Source: Terriglobales bacterium (GTDB taxonomy: Bacteria; Acidobacteriota; Terriglobia; Terriglobales; Acidobacteriaceae). Taken from it: a DNA stretch of 53,254 nucleotides. The DNA lies in the NCBI GenBank assembly GCA_035567895.1, contig DATMPC010000114.1, forward strand, positions 1 to 53,254. Reading direction: 5' to 3'. Below, piece after piece: positions 26,239 through 35,292 of the stretch. Numbering within the stretch: position 1 is the stretch's first letter; the number at the start of each line of letters is the position of its first letter. Both the position numbers and the translations under genes were made by a program. The notes under the pieces are model-generated. The model searched no databases, had not been told where the DNA came from, and saw only the letters and a list, made by a program, of their open reading frames with translations.

Positions 26239-26685
26239 ATGAGGCGAAAAGAGTCAAACAGGTCGAGATTTCGGTATCGCGTTCTGTGTGTAGACGACAA
26301 CGAGTTCGGCGCTTACGCCGAAGCAACGATCCTGCGCCATGAAGGGTACGAGGTGCTGGCTTGCTCTGACGCGTTGGAAGCCGCCGCGATCGCCAAAGCC
26401 GAGGAAATAGATCTGGCGGTGCTCTCCTACCGGATGCCGGTGATGAATGGCGCAGAGCTGGCGGCGTTCTGCAAGGCCGCGAATCCCGAGATGAAAGTCA
26501 TTCTTCTTTCTGAATGGCTTGACGTACCGAAGCGTGAGCTCGCGTTCGCCGATCTGTTCCTGCAGAAGTCGGACTACGTGCATGCGCTCCTCGCGGGGGT
26601 GGAGGCACTGCTTCCGCAAAATCGATTCCGGGCTCTGCCTGAGTTTGGCAATGATGAGAACACAATGAGAAGGACGGAAAACTGA
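26239..26685 (+). CDS. Receiver-like protein lacking the phospho-acceptor Asp
   Basis: The 148-residue protein is a single response-regulator receiver fold: VLCVDDNEF holds the acidic pair (D19, D20), ILLSE the Ser/Thr position and FLQKSDY the conserved Lys (K110). In the acceptor loop, however, LAVLSYRMPVMNG has Ser63 where Asp is expected, so phosphorylation by the usual route looks impossible. I start at ATG 26239 with GGAGAG upstream; the longer frame to 26062 is unlikely. It is followed after 1 base by the aldo/keto reductase, so the two are co-transcribed. It may act as a decoy or a constitutive protein-binding module. Confidence 0.8.
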   Translation: MRRKESNRSRFRYRVLCVDDNEFGAYAEATILRHEGYEVLACSDALEAAAIAKAEEIDLAVLSYRMPVMNGAELAAFCKAANPEMKVILLSEWLDVPKRELAFADLFLQKSDYVHALLAGVEALLPQNRFRALPEFGNDENTMRRTEN

Positions 26686-26686
26686 C

Positions 26687-27652
26687 ATGGAAACACGCAG
26701 ACTTGGTAACAGTGATATGGACATCACGCCCATCGGTGTAGGCGCATGGGCAATGGGTGGCGGAGGCTGGGAATTTGGGTGGGGACCGCAAAAGGATCAC
26801 GATTCGCTCGCCGCAATTGATGAGGCCCTGGATCGCGGCATCAATTGGATCGACACTGCCGCAGTGTACGGCCTCGGACACTCCGAAAGAGTCGTCGGAC
26901 GTGCTCTGAAAGCGCGTTCGAAGCGACCGTTCGTCTTTAGCAAGTGCTCAATGGTGTGGAACCACAACGGCGAGGTCGGCCATTCCCTGAAGGCCGGATC
27001 CATACGACGCGAGGTCGAAGACAGCCTGAGGCGACTCGATATCGACGCCATTGATCTCTATCAGGTGCATTGGCCCGATCCCGACGCCGACATAGAAGAG
27101 GGTTGGACCGAAATGGCGCGCCTGAAAGAGGAAGGCAAGGTCCGCTACATCGGCGTCTCGAACTTCAATGTGCGTCAGATGAAACGTGCGCAGAAAATTG
27201 CGCCGATCACTTCGCTGCAGCCTCCCTACTCCGTTCTGGCGCGGGAAGCGGAAGATGAAATCCTTCCCTACGCTCTGAAAAGCAACATCGGCGTGATCGT
27301 GTACTCCCCGATGTATTCGGGATTGCTGAGCGGCGCCATGACGCGGGCTCGCATCGCGCAACTGGCGCCAGATGACTGGAGAAAGCGGAATGCAAATTTC
27401 CAGGAGCCGTTGCTCTCCCGCAACCTGCGCATCGTACAGCTGCTGCACGAGATCGGCGATCGCTACGGCCGAACTCCGGGTGAAGTAGCGATCGCATGGA
27501 CTCTGCACAATTTCGCGGTAACCGCTGCGATCGTCGGCGTCCGACATTCTGAGCAGGTAGATGGAATCATCGGAGCCGGCGAATTTCGGATCGATGTCTT
27601 CGAAGCCGCACAGATCGACCTCGCTCTCAGGAATGAAGTAGCGGTCGCGTGA
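26687..27652 (+). CDS. Aldo/keto reductase (YhdN/YajO-like)
   Basis: The 321-residue NADPH-dependent oxidoreductase has the AKR catalytic tetrad: Asp and Tyr in IDTAAVYGLGHSE, Lys in VFSKCSMVW and His in YQVHWPDPD. It also has the cofactor-binding end (AAIVGVRHSEQVDGIIGAGEF). It is the second gene of the regulatory block, with AAGGA before the ATG, and is more similar to general stress AKRs than to the AKR at 22090. Substrate unknown; stress-linked aldehyde reduction fits the context. Confidence 0.92.
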   Translation: METRRLGNSDMDITPIGVGAWAMGGGGWEFGWGPQKDHDSLAAIDEALDRGINWIDTAAVYGLGHSERVVGRALKARSKRPFVFSKCSMVWNHNGEVGHSLKAGSIRREVEDSLRRLDIDAIDLYQVHWPDPDADIEEGWTEMARLKEEGKVRYIGVSNFNVRQMKRAQKIAPITSLQPPYSVLAREAEDEILPYALKSNIGVIVYSPMYSGLLSGAMTRARIAQLAPDDWRKRNANFQEPLLSRNLRIVQLLHEIGDRYGRTPGEVAIAWTLHNFAVTAAIVGVRHSEQVDGIIGAGEFRIDVFEAAQIDLALRNEVAVA

Positions 27653-27718
27653 GCAGGATAGCGGCAGTCGCCCATGCGATGGCCGCCGCGCTCAACACTC
27701 ATAGGCACAGGTGGTGAC

Positions 27719-27904
27719 ATGTACTACGTATTCATCTTCGATTTCTCACTCGTAGCTCTTCTATTCTGCGCGATAGCATTCTTCGTCTGGTGCTGGAGCT
27801 GGATATCGTTCGGAGAAGATCGAAAACCGCAGCCAGTTTATTTGCAGTCCAATTCAGCTGAGCACAAAGCGAAACTCAAGGAACGAACAAAGCGTTACGC
27901 CTGA
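27719..27904 (+). CDS. Small single-pass membrane protein
   Basis: The 61-residue frame starts at ATG 27719 (GGTGG upstream) and has one long hydrophobic segment, FIFDFSLVALLFCAIAFFVWCWSWISF, followed by a charged cytoplasmic tail ending HKAKLKERTKRYA. It lies between the AKR and the NAD-dependent dehydrogenase, probably in the same transcript. No family recognised. Confidence 0.6.
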   Translation: MYYVFIFDFSLVALLFCAIAFFVWCWSWISFGEDRKPQPVYLQSNSAEHKAKLKERTKRYA

Positions 27905-27917
27905 CACAGGGAACACA

Positions 27918-28985
27918 ATGTCGCGGTTAGGCCGCGGAAATTCTTCAGCAAGCTTTCGAGAGGTCACAGTGAGTTCATCAATTACAAAATCGGTAAGGCT
28001 CGGTTTTATCGGGCTCGGCAACATGGGATCGCGAATAGCGCGACGCTTGATCGACCATGGGTACGCCCTGAGCGCTTATGACATCCACTTCGAAAAGGCG
28101 TCGGCGCTCGCGGAATACGGAGCAGATCCGGCAAGCAGCATCGCCGATCTTACACATAAGTCCGATGTAGTCCTCTCCTGCCTGTCGAACGATGAGGCTG
28201 TACGCACCGTTTACATTGGACCGGACGGAGTGCTTGGCAATGCGCGCCCTGGCTCGATTGTTCTGGAGATGAGCACTATCTCCCCAAATACGTCCCGCGA
28301 ACTCTCGCGTCTTGGAAACGATCGCGGCCTGGACATATTGGACATTGCCATTTCGGGAAGCACTCCGGCAGCCGAACAAGGGACGCTCACATTGCTGGCC
28401 GGCGGCGATGAAGAGACCTTCCATTCTGTTTCGTCCATTCTGCGGGTCATCGCGCGGCAATACTTCTACCTCGGCGCGAGCGGTTCAGGAACCACGATGA
28501 AGCTTGTCGTGAATACGCTGCTCGGTGTGGGTATGCAAGCCGTGGCAGAAGCAGTGGCCTTCGGGGAAAAAGCCGGCCTCGATCGCAGTCTGCTCCTGGA
28601 CGTTCTGGCGAAGACGGCGGTCATTGCTCCGGCTCTGGCGGGAAAGCTCGAGAGAGTGGAAAAGAATGACTACAGCCCTCAATTCCCAGTCCAACTCATG
28701 AATAAGGATTTCCGTTTGATCCTTAAGACCGCAGCTCAAGTGAAAGTACCAATGCCTGCGACCGCAGCAGCCTTCGAGGTCAATTCCGCCGAGTTTCGTA
28801 CCCAGGCCGATGCGGACTTTTCAAGCGTTGTCGAGTTCATGCAGACACTGGCGGGTCTTCATTCCTTACGGGAACATGCCCAGACAGACGCGGCCGATGA
28901 GCACGAAGCGCGCTCAACGTTTGTGGACTATGCAGCGCTACTAGGCACCCCGATCCGCCCAGAAGGCGCGGAGGGAAAACAATGA
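27918..28985 (+). CDS. NAD(P)-dependent 3-hydroxyacid dehydrogenase-like protein
   Basis: The 355-residue protein belongs to the 3-hydroxyisobutyrate dehydrogenase/6-phosphogluconate-dehydrogenase-like superfamily. RLGFIGLGNMGSRIARRLIDHGYALSAYD is the Rossmann GxGxxG motif, and DIAISGSTPAAEQGTLTLLAGG corresponds to the substrate loop (usual DAPVSGG). The catalytic Lys is in GSGTTMKLVVNTLL. The C-terminal helical domain ends at about residue 310, and an Ala/Glu-rich tail of 45 residues follows. Start may be ATG 27918 or GTG 27969 (GAGAGGT upstream). Substrate unknown; a role in reducing succinic semialdehyde-like or glyoxylate compounds is possible. Confidence 0.88.
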   Translation: MSRLGRGNSSASFREVTVSSSITKSVRLGFIGLGNMGSRIARRLIDHGYALSAYDIHFEKASALAEYGADPASSIADLTHKSDVVLSCLSNDEAVRTVYIGPDGVLGNARPGSIVLEMSTISPNTSRELSRLGNDRGLDILDIAISGSTPAAEQGTLTLLAGGDEETFHSVSSILRVIARQYFYLGASGSGTTMKLVVNTLLGVGMQAVAEAVAFGEKAGLDRSLLLDVLAKTAVIAPALAGKLERVEKNDYSPQFPVQLMNKDFRLILKTAAQVKVPMPATAAAFEVNSAEFRTQADADFSSVVEFMQTLAGLHSLREHAQTDAADEHEARSTFVDYAALLGTPIRPEGAEGKQ

Positions 28986-29374
28986 AACACGAAACGATTC
29001 TCTTCATATCCACACAGAAGATGAGCGGCAATTCGGTACTCGCTGCGGTCAAGGCAACTGGTTATCGCGTCGTCAGTACCGCCTCAACACAAGCTGCCGC
29101 TTTACTGTTCATCATGCATTGCGCGGCTGTCGTCCTGTTGGATCGCGGCGAGAGCGAAAAGAACAGCCTTGACTTAGCCCGAAACCTGCGTGCGATTTGC
29201 CACGATGTTCCGATCATTCTTCTGTCTCCTAAAACGATCAGTCCCTTGCCGTCACACGTGGATGCCTGCGTAAGTACGGCGCCGCCGCTCGCAAATCTCA
29301 CCTCCGCTGTGTTGCAGGCCTTGGCGGTGGTTGGGGACCGTCATCGGCGCGATTCATTGCGGGAGGTGGCTTGA
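28982..29374 (+). CDS. Degenerate receiver-like protein
   Basis: The 130-residue protein has a receiver-like alternation (ILFISTQK, VLAAVKATGYRVVSTAST, AAVVLLDRGES, VPIILLSPKT) and looks like a CheY-fold, but the N-terminal acidic pair is absent (FISTQK) and no clear conserved Lys is visible. One Asp occurs in VVLLDRGES at the acceptor position. It overlaps the upstream dehydrogenase stop by 4 bases (ATGA), so the two are coupled. Role unknown. Confidence 0.6.
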   Translation: MKHETILFISTQKMSGNSVLAAVKATGYRVVSTASTQAAALLFIMHCAAVVLLDRGESEKNSLDLARNLRAICHDVPIILLSPKTISPLPSHVDACVSTAPPLANLTSAVLQALAVVGDRHRRDSLREVA

Positions 29375-29418
29375 CCTATCTGCATCGAGCAAAAGCCGTT
29401 CGACGCCGAGGTGCATGA

Positions 29419-30603
29419 GTGGCGACCAGTAATACACAATCGCTTGCGCCAGCAGAGTCGATTCTCTGGCGCTATGGATTAGCTCCTGCTTCTGTTGCGG
29501 TAGCCCTCGCCCTCGCGCGCACTTTTCTATACTTCCATTTACCGCAGCCGTTTACCGCATTTGCGCTATCGGCAATCGGCATCACATTCTGGTACGGCGG
29601 CACTTGGCCCGGCATTCTGGCCACGGTGCTCGCATCGCTCGTCCGCTACTCCCATCTCGCAACTCAGCGCTCCTTTGACCCTGAAATCGGCGCGGTGTCT
29701 CTCGCTCTTTATGACCTTGTGTTCGTCATCTTTGCGCTGCTGATGACCATGGTTACGCAAACTCGCGACAAGCTTGAACTGAGTGTCGCGGAGCGAACCG
29801 CTGAGCTGACTCGAGCTAACGAGGCACTGAAGCGTGTGATCGCAGACCACATCCTGGACTCGGAGAAGCTGCGCCAGGCCCAAGCTGACCTGGCGCGCAT
29901 CAGCCGGGTGACTACTATGGGAGAGCTAACCGCCTCTCTGGCACATGAAGTAAATCAACCGATCGGCGCCGCAGTCACCAATGCCAAAACCTGCCTGCGG
30001 TGGCTTACGCGTGATCACCCGAATATTGACGAAGCACGCCAGGCGGCATCGAGACTTGTGGAAGACGCAACGCGTGCTGCAAACATTATCGGCCGCGTCC
30101 GACTGCTCTTCAAAAAAGGGACTCCGGAACGAGAGTTGGTGGATATAAATAACGTGATTCGAGAGATGATGGTCTTGCTTCGCAGTGAGGCGAACCGTCA
30201 CTCGATTTCGATCCGTACGCAGATTGCAGCGGATGTTCCCAAAGTTATGGCAGATCGCGTTCAACTACAGCAGGTGTTCATGAACCTGATGCTGAATGGT
30301 ATCGACGCCATGAAGGATGCGAACGGTCCTCGAGAACTGACGATCCGCTTGCAACCGGAAAGCGACCACTTCCTGGTCTCTGTGAGTGACACGGGAGTAG
30401 GGCTGCCCCGGCAGCAGCTGGATCAGATCTTCGATGCTTTTTTTACAACGAAGGATCATGGGACCGGGATGGGGCTGTCGATCAGCCGCTCCATCATCGA
30501 ATCGCATGGCGGGCGCTTGTGGGCTGTCGACAACTCTCCCCGTGGCGCGAGGTTTTGTTTTACCCTCTCCACTGACGTTGCGACATATGATCTCCGCACG
30601 TAA
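29419..30603 (+). CDS. Membrane sensor histidine kinase
   Basis: The 394-residue kinase has an N-terminal membrane domain of about 110 residues ([60 protein letters not shown]4118-like) and a coiled linker, then HisKA with SLAHEVNQP (phospho-acceptor His) and a full HATPase: N-box NLMLNGIDAM, G1 DTGVGL, F FFTTK, G2 GTGMGLSIS. The start is GTG 29419; an ATG four bases earlier leads to a stop. It lacks the PAS domain of the next kinase, with which it shares most of its sequence. It overlaps that gene's start by 17 bases. Confidence 0.9.
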   Translation: MATSNTQSLAPAESILWRYGLAPASVAVALALARTFLYFHLPQPFTAFALSAIGITFWYGGTWPGILATVLASLVRYSHLATQRSFDPEIGAVSLALYDLVFVIFALLMTMVTQTRDKLELSVAERTAELTRANEALKRVIADHILDSEKLRQAQADLARISRVTTMGELTASLAHEVNQPIGAAVTNAKTCLRWLTRDHPNIDEARQAASRLVEDATRAANIIGRVRLLFKKGTPERELVDINNVIREMMVLLRSEANRHSISIRTQIAADVPKVMADRVQLQQVFMNLMLNGIDAMKDANGPRELTIRLQPESDHFLVSVSDTGVGLPRQQLDQIFDAFFTTKDHGTGMGLSISRSIIESHGGRLWAVDNSPRGARFCFTLSTDVATYDLRT

Positions 30604-32107
30604 ATCGAAATTGATCGCGCTGCCGGTAGCCTCACCCGCCCTGCGCTACGGATTAGCCTTACTCTCCATCGCCGTGGCGCTCGGCCTGGCACGGATATTT
30701 CTGTACTTCCATTTGCCACAGCCCTTCGCCGCGTTTGCCCTGTCTGCAATCGCGATCACTTTCTGGTACGGCGGCGCAAAGCCGGGAATTTTGGCAGCGT
30801 TGCTCGCGTCGATCGTCCGCTACTCCCTCGATCCAGGAGCGGGCGCCCTGGCAGTCGCGGCTTATGACCTCGTATTCGTGATCTTTGCACTGCTGATGTC
30901 AATGGTTACGAGAGCGCGTGATCGGCTTGAAGTGGGAGTCGCCGAGCGTACCGCAGATCTGACTCAGGCCAATGAGGATCTGAGGCTCCAGATTGCCGAA
31001 CGGAAGCAGGTGGAGTATTTGATCGGTCAGGTGTTCGAGTGCTCTCCAGATGGGATCTCCATTATTGGGCGTGATTATAGGTATCGCCGAGTTAACCCAG
31101 TGTATGAACGAAATTGGGGAGTGCCTGCCGAGAAAATAATCGGCATGCATGTCGAGGAGTTGGTGGGAAGCGAGATGTTCGAACAGAAGCTGAAGCGGAA
31201 CCTGGATCGATGTTTTGCGGGAGAGGATTTCAGATATGCCGACTGGTTCAGCGACGTACTCGGACGCCGGCGATATCTATCCCTGAGCTATTCGACCCTG
31301 CGTCCGGATTCCGAGCGTGTTGAGGCCGCGCTCGTGATGGTCCATGACCTCACCAATCACGTGCTGGACACGGAGAAACTACGCCAGGCCCAGTCGGACC
31401 TGGCGCATATAAGCCGTGTAACCACCATGGGAGAATTGACCGCGTCTTTGGCGCATGAAGTGAATCAACCGATTTCTGCCGCCATCACCAATGCCAACAC
31501 TTGCCTGCGCTGGCTGACGCGTAACCCTCCTGACATGGAGGAAGCGAAGGAAGCCGCGCTAAGAATGGCCAAAGACGCCAGGAGAGCCGCCGACATCATC
31601 AGCCACATCCGCCTACTCTTCAAGAAGAGCGGTCCGCACCAGGAAATAGTTGACCTAAACGAAGTCATTCAAGAGATGTTCGTGCTGCTACGCAATGAAG
31701 CCAACCGGTATTCAATTTCCATCCAGGCCGATTGTGCCTCAGATCTTCCGAAAATCGTGGCAGATCGAGTTCAATTGCAGCAGGTTTTGATGAACCTCAT
31801 GCTGAATGCCATCGACGCCATGAAGGCAGTGAACCTGCAGAGACAGCTTACGATCAAATCGGAGCCAGCTGGGAACGATCATGTTCAGATCTCGGTCACC
31901 GATACCGGAACAGGATTGCCCCCGCAAGAGAGAGACCAGATCTTTAATGCGTTTTTCACCACGAAAGCCAATGGAACCGGAATGGGACTTTCCATTAGCC
32001 GTTCGATCGTTGAATCACATGGTGGCCGCTTGTGGGCAGAGAACAACTCTCCACGAGGCGCGCGCTTTTGCTTCACTCTGCCGGTCAAAGATGAGGCTAG
32101 TGCATAA
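30587..32107 (+). CDS. Membrane PAS sensor histidine kinase
   Basis: The 506-residue kinase has the same membrane domain as its neighbour ([44 protein letters not shown]), then a PAS domain ([30 protein letters not shown], residues about 150-260), HisKA with SLAHEVNQP and an intact HATPase ([31 protein letters not shown]). I start at ATG 30587; the longer frame from 30434 lies inside the upstream kinase. It ends in TAATG, overlapping the FixJ-type regulator start by 1 base, which marks that regulator as its probable partner. Confidence 0.9.
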   Translation: MISARKSKLIALPVASPALRYGLALLSIAVALGLARIFLYFHLPQPFAAFALSAIAITFWYGGAKPGILAALLASIVRYSLDPGAGALAVAAYDLVFVIFALLMSMVTRARDRLEVGVAERTADLTQANEDLRLQIAERKQVEYLIGQVFECSPDGISIIGRDYRYRRVNPVYERNWGVPAEKIIGMHVEELVGSEMFEQKLKRNLDRCFAGEDFRYADWFSDVLGRRRYLSLSYSTLRPDSERVEAALVMVHDLTNHVLDTEKLRQAQSDLAHISRVTTMGELTASLAHEVNQPISAAITNANTCLRWLTRNPPDMEEAKEAALRMAKDARRAADIISHIRLLFKKSGPHQEIVDLNEVIQEMFVLLRNEANRYSISIQADCASDLPKIVADRVQLQQVLMNLMLNAIDAMKAVNLQRQLTIKSEPAGNDHVQISVTDTGTGLPPQERDQIFNAFFTTKANGTGMGLSISRSIVESHGGRLWAENNSPRGARFCFTLPVKDEASA

Positions 32108-32733
32108 TGCCTGGCGACGCGCCTATCGTGTTCGTGATCGATGACGATGCAGGCGTGCGTGTGTCGATCCAGGGGCTGCTGAAATCAGTTGGCTTGCGTT
32201 GTGAAACCTTCGGCACAACGCCCGAGTTCCTGCGCGCTCGGAGGCTGAATGTTCCGAGTTGCCTGATCCTTGATGTCAGGCTGCCCGGAATGAACGGTCT
32301 CGAGTTTCAGCACGAACTTGCGGATAAGGGCATTCAAATTCCCATCATCTTTATTACCGGTCATGGAGATATTCCCATGTCGGTAAAGGCGATGAAATCC
32401 GGCGCCATCGAGTTCCTGACCAAACCGTTCCGGGATCAGGATTTGCTGGATGCGATCCACCAGGCTTTGGATCGTGATCGCGTGACTCGCCGGGCACAGA
32501 GCGAGCTCGCCGAATTGCGAAGGCGCTACGAGTCGCTCACCGCGCGCGAACGCGAGGTTATCAGCCTGGTAGTTTCCGGCATGCTTAATAAACAAGTAGC
32601 TGCTGAGCTCGGGACCAGTGAAATCACGGTGAAAATCCAGCGCGGACATGTGATGCGCAAGATGCAAGCTGAGTCCCTAGCGGAACTCGTCAGAATGGCG
32701 GCGAAACTCGAGCTTCCGTCTGGCAAGAAGTAA
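32107..32733 (+). CDS. FixJ/NarL-type response regulator
   Basis: The 208-residue regulator has a receiver domain ([17 protein letters not shown], acceptor Asp in [12 protein letters not shown], conserved Lys in LTKPF) and a LuxR-type helix-turn-helix ([44 protein letters not shown]). Its start overlaps the PAS kinase stop by 1 base. It should be phosphorylated by one or both upstream kinases and activate or repress unknown promoters. The sequence closely follows FixJ-like proteins of Bradyrhizobium and Acidobacteriota. Confidence 0.92.
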   Translation: MPGDAPIVFVIDDDAGVRVSIQGLLKSVGLRCETFGTTPEFLRARRLNVPSCLILDVRLPGMNGLEFQHELADKGIQIPIIFITGHGDIPMSVKAMKSGAIEFLTKPFRDQDLLDAIHQALDRDRVTRRAQSELAELRRRYESLTAREREVISLVVSGMLNKQVAAELGTSEITVKIQRGHVMRKMQAESLAELVRMAAKLELPSGKK

Positions 32734-32888
32734 GTTGTAGCCCTGCTTTGTTACGGAAGGCGACCTTGCCTGCTCTCGTTCTCCCTTCCTCAACTCCTTC
32801 CCAAAATGCCAAGCTGGCCCCACGGTATTACACCACTCATACCAAAGGATGATTGTGCCGCTGTTATTGCCACTGCTAAGTTCTTGAT

Positions 32889-33266
32889 ATGGCCAATCAG
32901 GGTAAGACAAAACTAGTTGCGATTGTTGACGATGACGACTCGATGCGGAGCGCACTGCAGGGTCTCATGAAAGTGCAGGGGTTTCCGGCACATGCGTATG
33001 CATCGGCCGAGGAATTCCTCAAGTCTGGCCACCAGCACCAGACCGCGTGCCTGATCGCGGATATTCGCATGCCAGGAATGTCCGGTCTGGAACTACAGGC
33101 CAAGCTGAATGCTGAACATTGCAGGATTCCGACCATTTTCATTACGGCACACGGGGACGCAAGAATGAAAATGCAGGCGCTGAGAGCCGGCGCAGTGGAG
33201 TTCCTGGCAAAACCGTTCGACGATGAGGTCCTGCTCGAAAGTGTTCGAGCGGCTTTGGAGAGCTGA
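32889..33266 (+). CDS. Single-domain response regulator
   Basis: The 125-residue protein is a complete receiver: VAIVDDDDSMRSALQGLM, acceptor Asp in LIADIRMPGMSG, Thr/Ser in IFITAHG and Lys in FLAKPF. It has no output domain. The next gene, 38 bases away, is a sigma-54 activator that lacks a receiver, so the two look like the separated halves of an NtrC-type regulator. ATG 32889 has no good ribosome binding site (GTTCTTGAT), so translation may be weak. Confidence 0.88.
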   Translation: MANQGKTKLVAIVDDDDSMRSALQGLMKVQGFPAHAYASAEEFLKSGHQHQTACLIADIRMPGMSGLELQAKLNAEHCRIPTIFITAHGDARMKMQALRAGAVEFLAKPFDDEVLLESVRAALES

Positions 33267-33304
33267 GCTTTACAACGAAGCATTCACCCGCCAGGAGGTT
33301 CTCA

Positions 33305-34378
33305 GTGGGAGCTTTTGCAAGACCCGGAATGAGTCAACAAGATTCTTACGACCGCAGGTTCGAGCAGATTATAGGCAATAGTCCTGTTTTGGAATCGGTG
33401 CTCGAACAAGTGGAACGAGTGGCGCCTACCGACTCCACTGTCTTAATTCACGGAGAAACCGGCACTGGCAAGGAGCTGATCGCGCGCGCGATTCACAATA
33501 TCAGCTCAAGGTGCGGACACTCGTTCGTAAAGCTCAACTGCGCTGCTATTCCGCTGGATCTGCTGGAGAGTGAACTCTTCGGCCATGAGAAAGGCGCGTT
33601 CACCGGAGCCATAGCGCAAAAGATTGGCCGCTTCGAGTTGGCCGACAAGGGCACACTCTTCCTCGATGAAGTAGGCGATATTCCGGCGGCCCTGCAGCCC
33701 AAACTGCTCCGCGTTCTGCAGGAGCAGGAATTTGAACGTTTGGGTAGCACTCGGACTCACCAGGTAGACGTCCGGCTGGTGGCCGCTACGAATCGTGATC
33801 TCGCAGACATGGTGAAGCGACGCGAATATCGCAGTGATCTTTATTACCGTCTAAATGTTTTTCCAGTCCAGTTGCCCGCTCTGCGGCAACGCCGCGAAGA
33901 CATTCCCGCTTTGGTTAGCCATTTTGTGGAGAAGTTTAGCCGTAGGATGGGGAAGGAAATCGAGCACGTTCCTGAAGAAACACTTGCCGCGCTCAGCTCG
34001 TACGAATGGCCGGGGAATATCCGTGAGCTACAGAACCTGATCGAACGCGCGGTGATTCTGGCGAATGATGGAGTGCTTCCCAATCCTTTGCCCGCCGCAG
34101 GACCGCGGGAGGTCACTCCTGCTCCAGCTGGAACTACGCTGAAGGATTCGGAGCGCACTCTGATTCTGCGCACGCTTGAAGCGGTGCGTTGGGTAATCGG
34201 CGGGCCAAAGGGCGCAGCTGCCAAACTTGGCCTGAAACGCACTACCCTGATTCACAAGATGAAGAAGCTCGGGATTTCCCGTCCTGGGCTCGAACGATCA
34301 GAAGGGGCTGAGGCCGAGGACGCATCGCATGACGGCAGTTCGCGGATGCCATCTCCGAGTCCATTTCCAATTAAGTGA
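33305..34378 (+). CDS. Sigma-54-dependent transcriptional activator without receiver
   Basis: The 357-residue protein starts at GTG 33305, which AGGAGG precedes by six bases. It is almost only an AAA+ sigma-54 interaction domain: Walker A GETGTGKE, the GAFTGA loop ([17 protein letters not shown]), Walker [10 protein letters not shown], and R-finger region [22 protein letters not shown]. It ends with a Fis-type helix-turn-helix ([25 protein letters not shown]). Only about 20 residues precede the ATPase, so there is no sensor domain. Regulation is probably by the receiver encoded just upstream, in trans, or by expression level. It may drive the sigma-54 promoters at 15154, 21305, 26187 and 36917. 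Confidence 0.93.
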   Translation: MGAFARPGMSQQDSYDRRFEQIIGNSPVLESVLEQVERVAPTDSTVLIHGETGTGKELIARAIHNISSRCGHSFVKLNCAAIPLDLLESELFGHEKGAFTGAIAQKIGRFELADKGTLFLDEVGDIPAALQPKLLRVLQEQEFERLGSTRTHQVDVRLVAATNRDLADMVKRREYRSDLYYRLNVFPVQLPALRQRREDIPALVSHFVEKFSRRMGKEIEHVPEETLAALSSYEWPGNIRELQNLIERAVILANDGVLPNPLPAAGPREVTPAPAGTTLKDSERTLILRTLEAVRWVIGGPKGAAAKLGLKRTTLIHKMKKLGISRPGLERSEGAEAEDASHDGSSRMPSPSPFPIK

Positions 34379-34380
34379 AT

Positions 34381-34415
34381 GGGCGGCGTCAGAAAGAGAC
34401 TTTTTGACCGCCGCC
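34381..34415. terminator. Hairpin between convergent genes
   Basis: GGCGGC-GTCA and TGAC-CGCCGCC pair with one bulge around AGAAAGAGACTTTT. It starts 3 bases after the activator stop and ends 16 bases before the convergent DUF2950 stop, so it could end both transcripts. The T-run is in the loop, not after the stem. Confidence 0.4.
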
Positions 34416-34430
34416 GTTCGATGGCAATCC

Positions 34431-35248
34431 TCATTTCACCACGTCCCACGTCGATTTGGCATTGTGTTCTTTCAAAACCGCCGGCCCGAGTCTTGGCGTG
34501 TCAGTCCCAAGATCCTTCTCGTAAACTACGCCATCCTGCGTGAGGATGAAGGACATGACGCCCGATTGTCTGTACTCCGCAGGAAACGCCACTAGCACAA
34601 CATCTGGGGTTTCCTCGCTAGCGATTCGCAAGTAGTAGCCATGGAAAGGAGACGCATCTTTTTTCGGATCCGGAGGGCCAAGAGTGACAAGGCCTTGTGC
34701 GTATTGGTTGATCTCGTCATCCCCAATTGCTTGCGCCTCATGCTTTCTTGCCGCGGCAAATGCGCGGCAGACGTCGATTGCGTTGGTTTCGTTCTCTCCC
34801 ACTCTTCGGAACAGCATCTCTTGGGTTCCGGCATCGGAATCGAAATGCCATTTACCGTTCTTTGAGACCAGAGGGATCGGGAACGGCCAGTTTTCTGCGC
34901 CGATGTAAAGTATGGTTTTTCCATCAGACTCTCGAACTAGACGGTGCATTTCCTGATACTTCTGGCTGAAGCGCTCGCGCTCGAGCTTGTCTTCAATATC
35001 GTCGTTCGAAGAGGTGACTTCCTTTCCCGCTCGAGAATCGCGCCCACCGGCTGCTCATCTTCATTTCGAACAGCTAAGTAGAGGGCGTGAGAGGCTGCCC
35101 CCTCCGAAGAGAACGTCTTCGGTTTTATTGCCTGAGCAGGACTGAATCGAGCCCAAATCACAAGCAACAGGATGGACACGCCCAGCATTAACTTGCGACC
35201 AACCCCGAATTCGGAAGCGTTTTCCGACGCAAACTTCGTTTTATTCAT
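34431..35248 (-). pseudogene. DUF2950 family protein, frameshifted
   Basis: ATG 35248 (GGAGAG upstream) begins MNKTKFASENASEF and a signal/anchor (LMLGVSILLLVIWARFSPAQA), then KTFSSEGAASHALYLAVRNEDEQPVGAIL. Here the frame changes: near 35021-35035 the continuation GKEVTSSNDDIEDKLERERFSQKYQEMHRLV lies one frame over and runs on as VRESDGKTILYIGAENWPFPIPLVSKNGKWHFD, the DUF2950 core, to the stop at 34431. Adding one base (CTCGAG to CTCGGAG) restores a full protein of about 270 residues. DUF2950 genes usually sit beside DUF3300 genes, as here. Broken gene or one-base error. Confidence 0.75.
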
Positions 35249-35292
35249 GATTGCTCTCCGTTTTAGCAGCAGCCTTTGTAGAGTGGAACGAA

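Noticed and set aside
32781-32888. Sigma-54 promoter before the lone receiver gene
   Set aside because: TGGCCC occurs, but the -12 position is TATT instead of TTGC at the right spacing.
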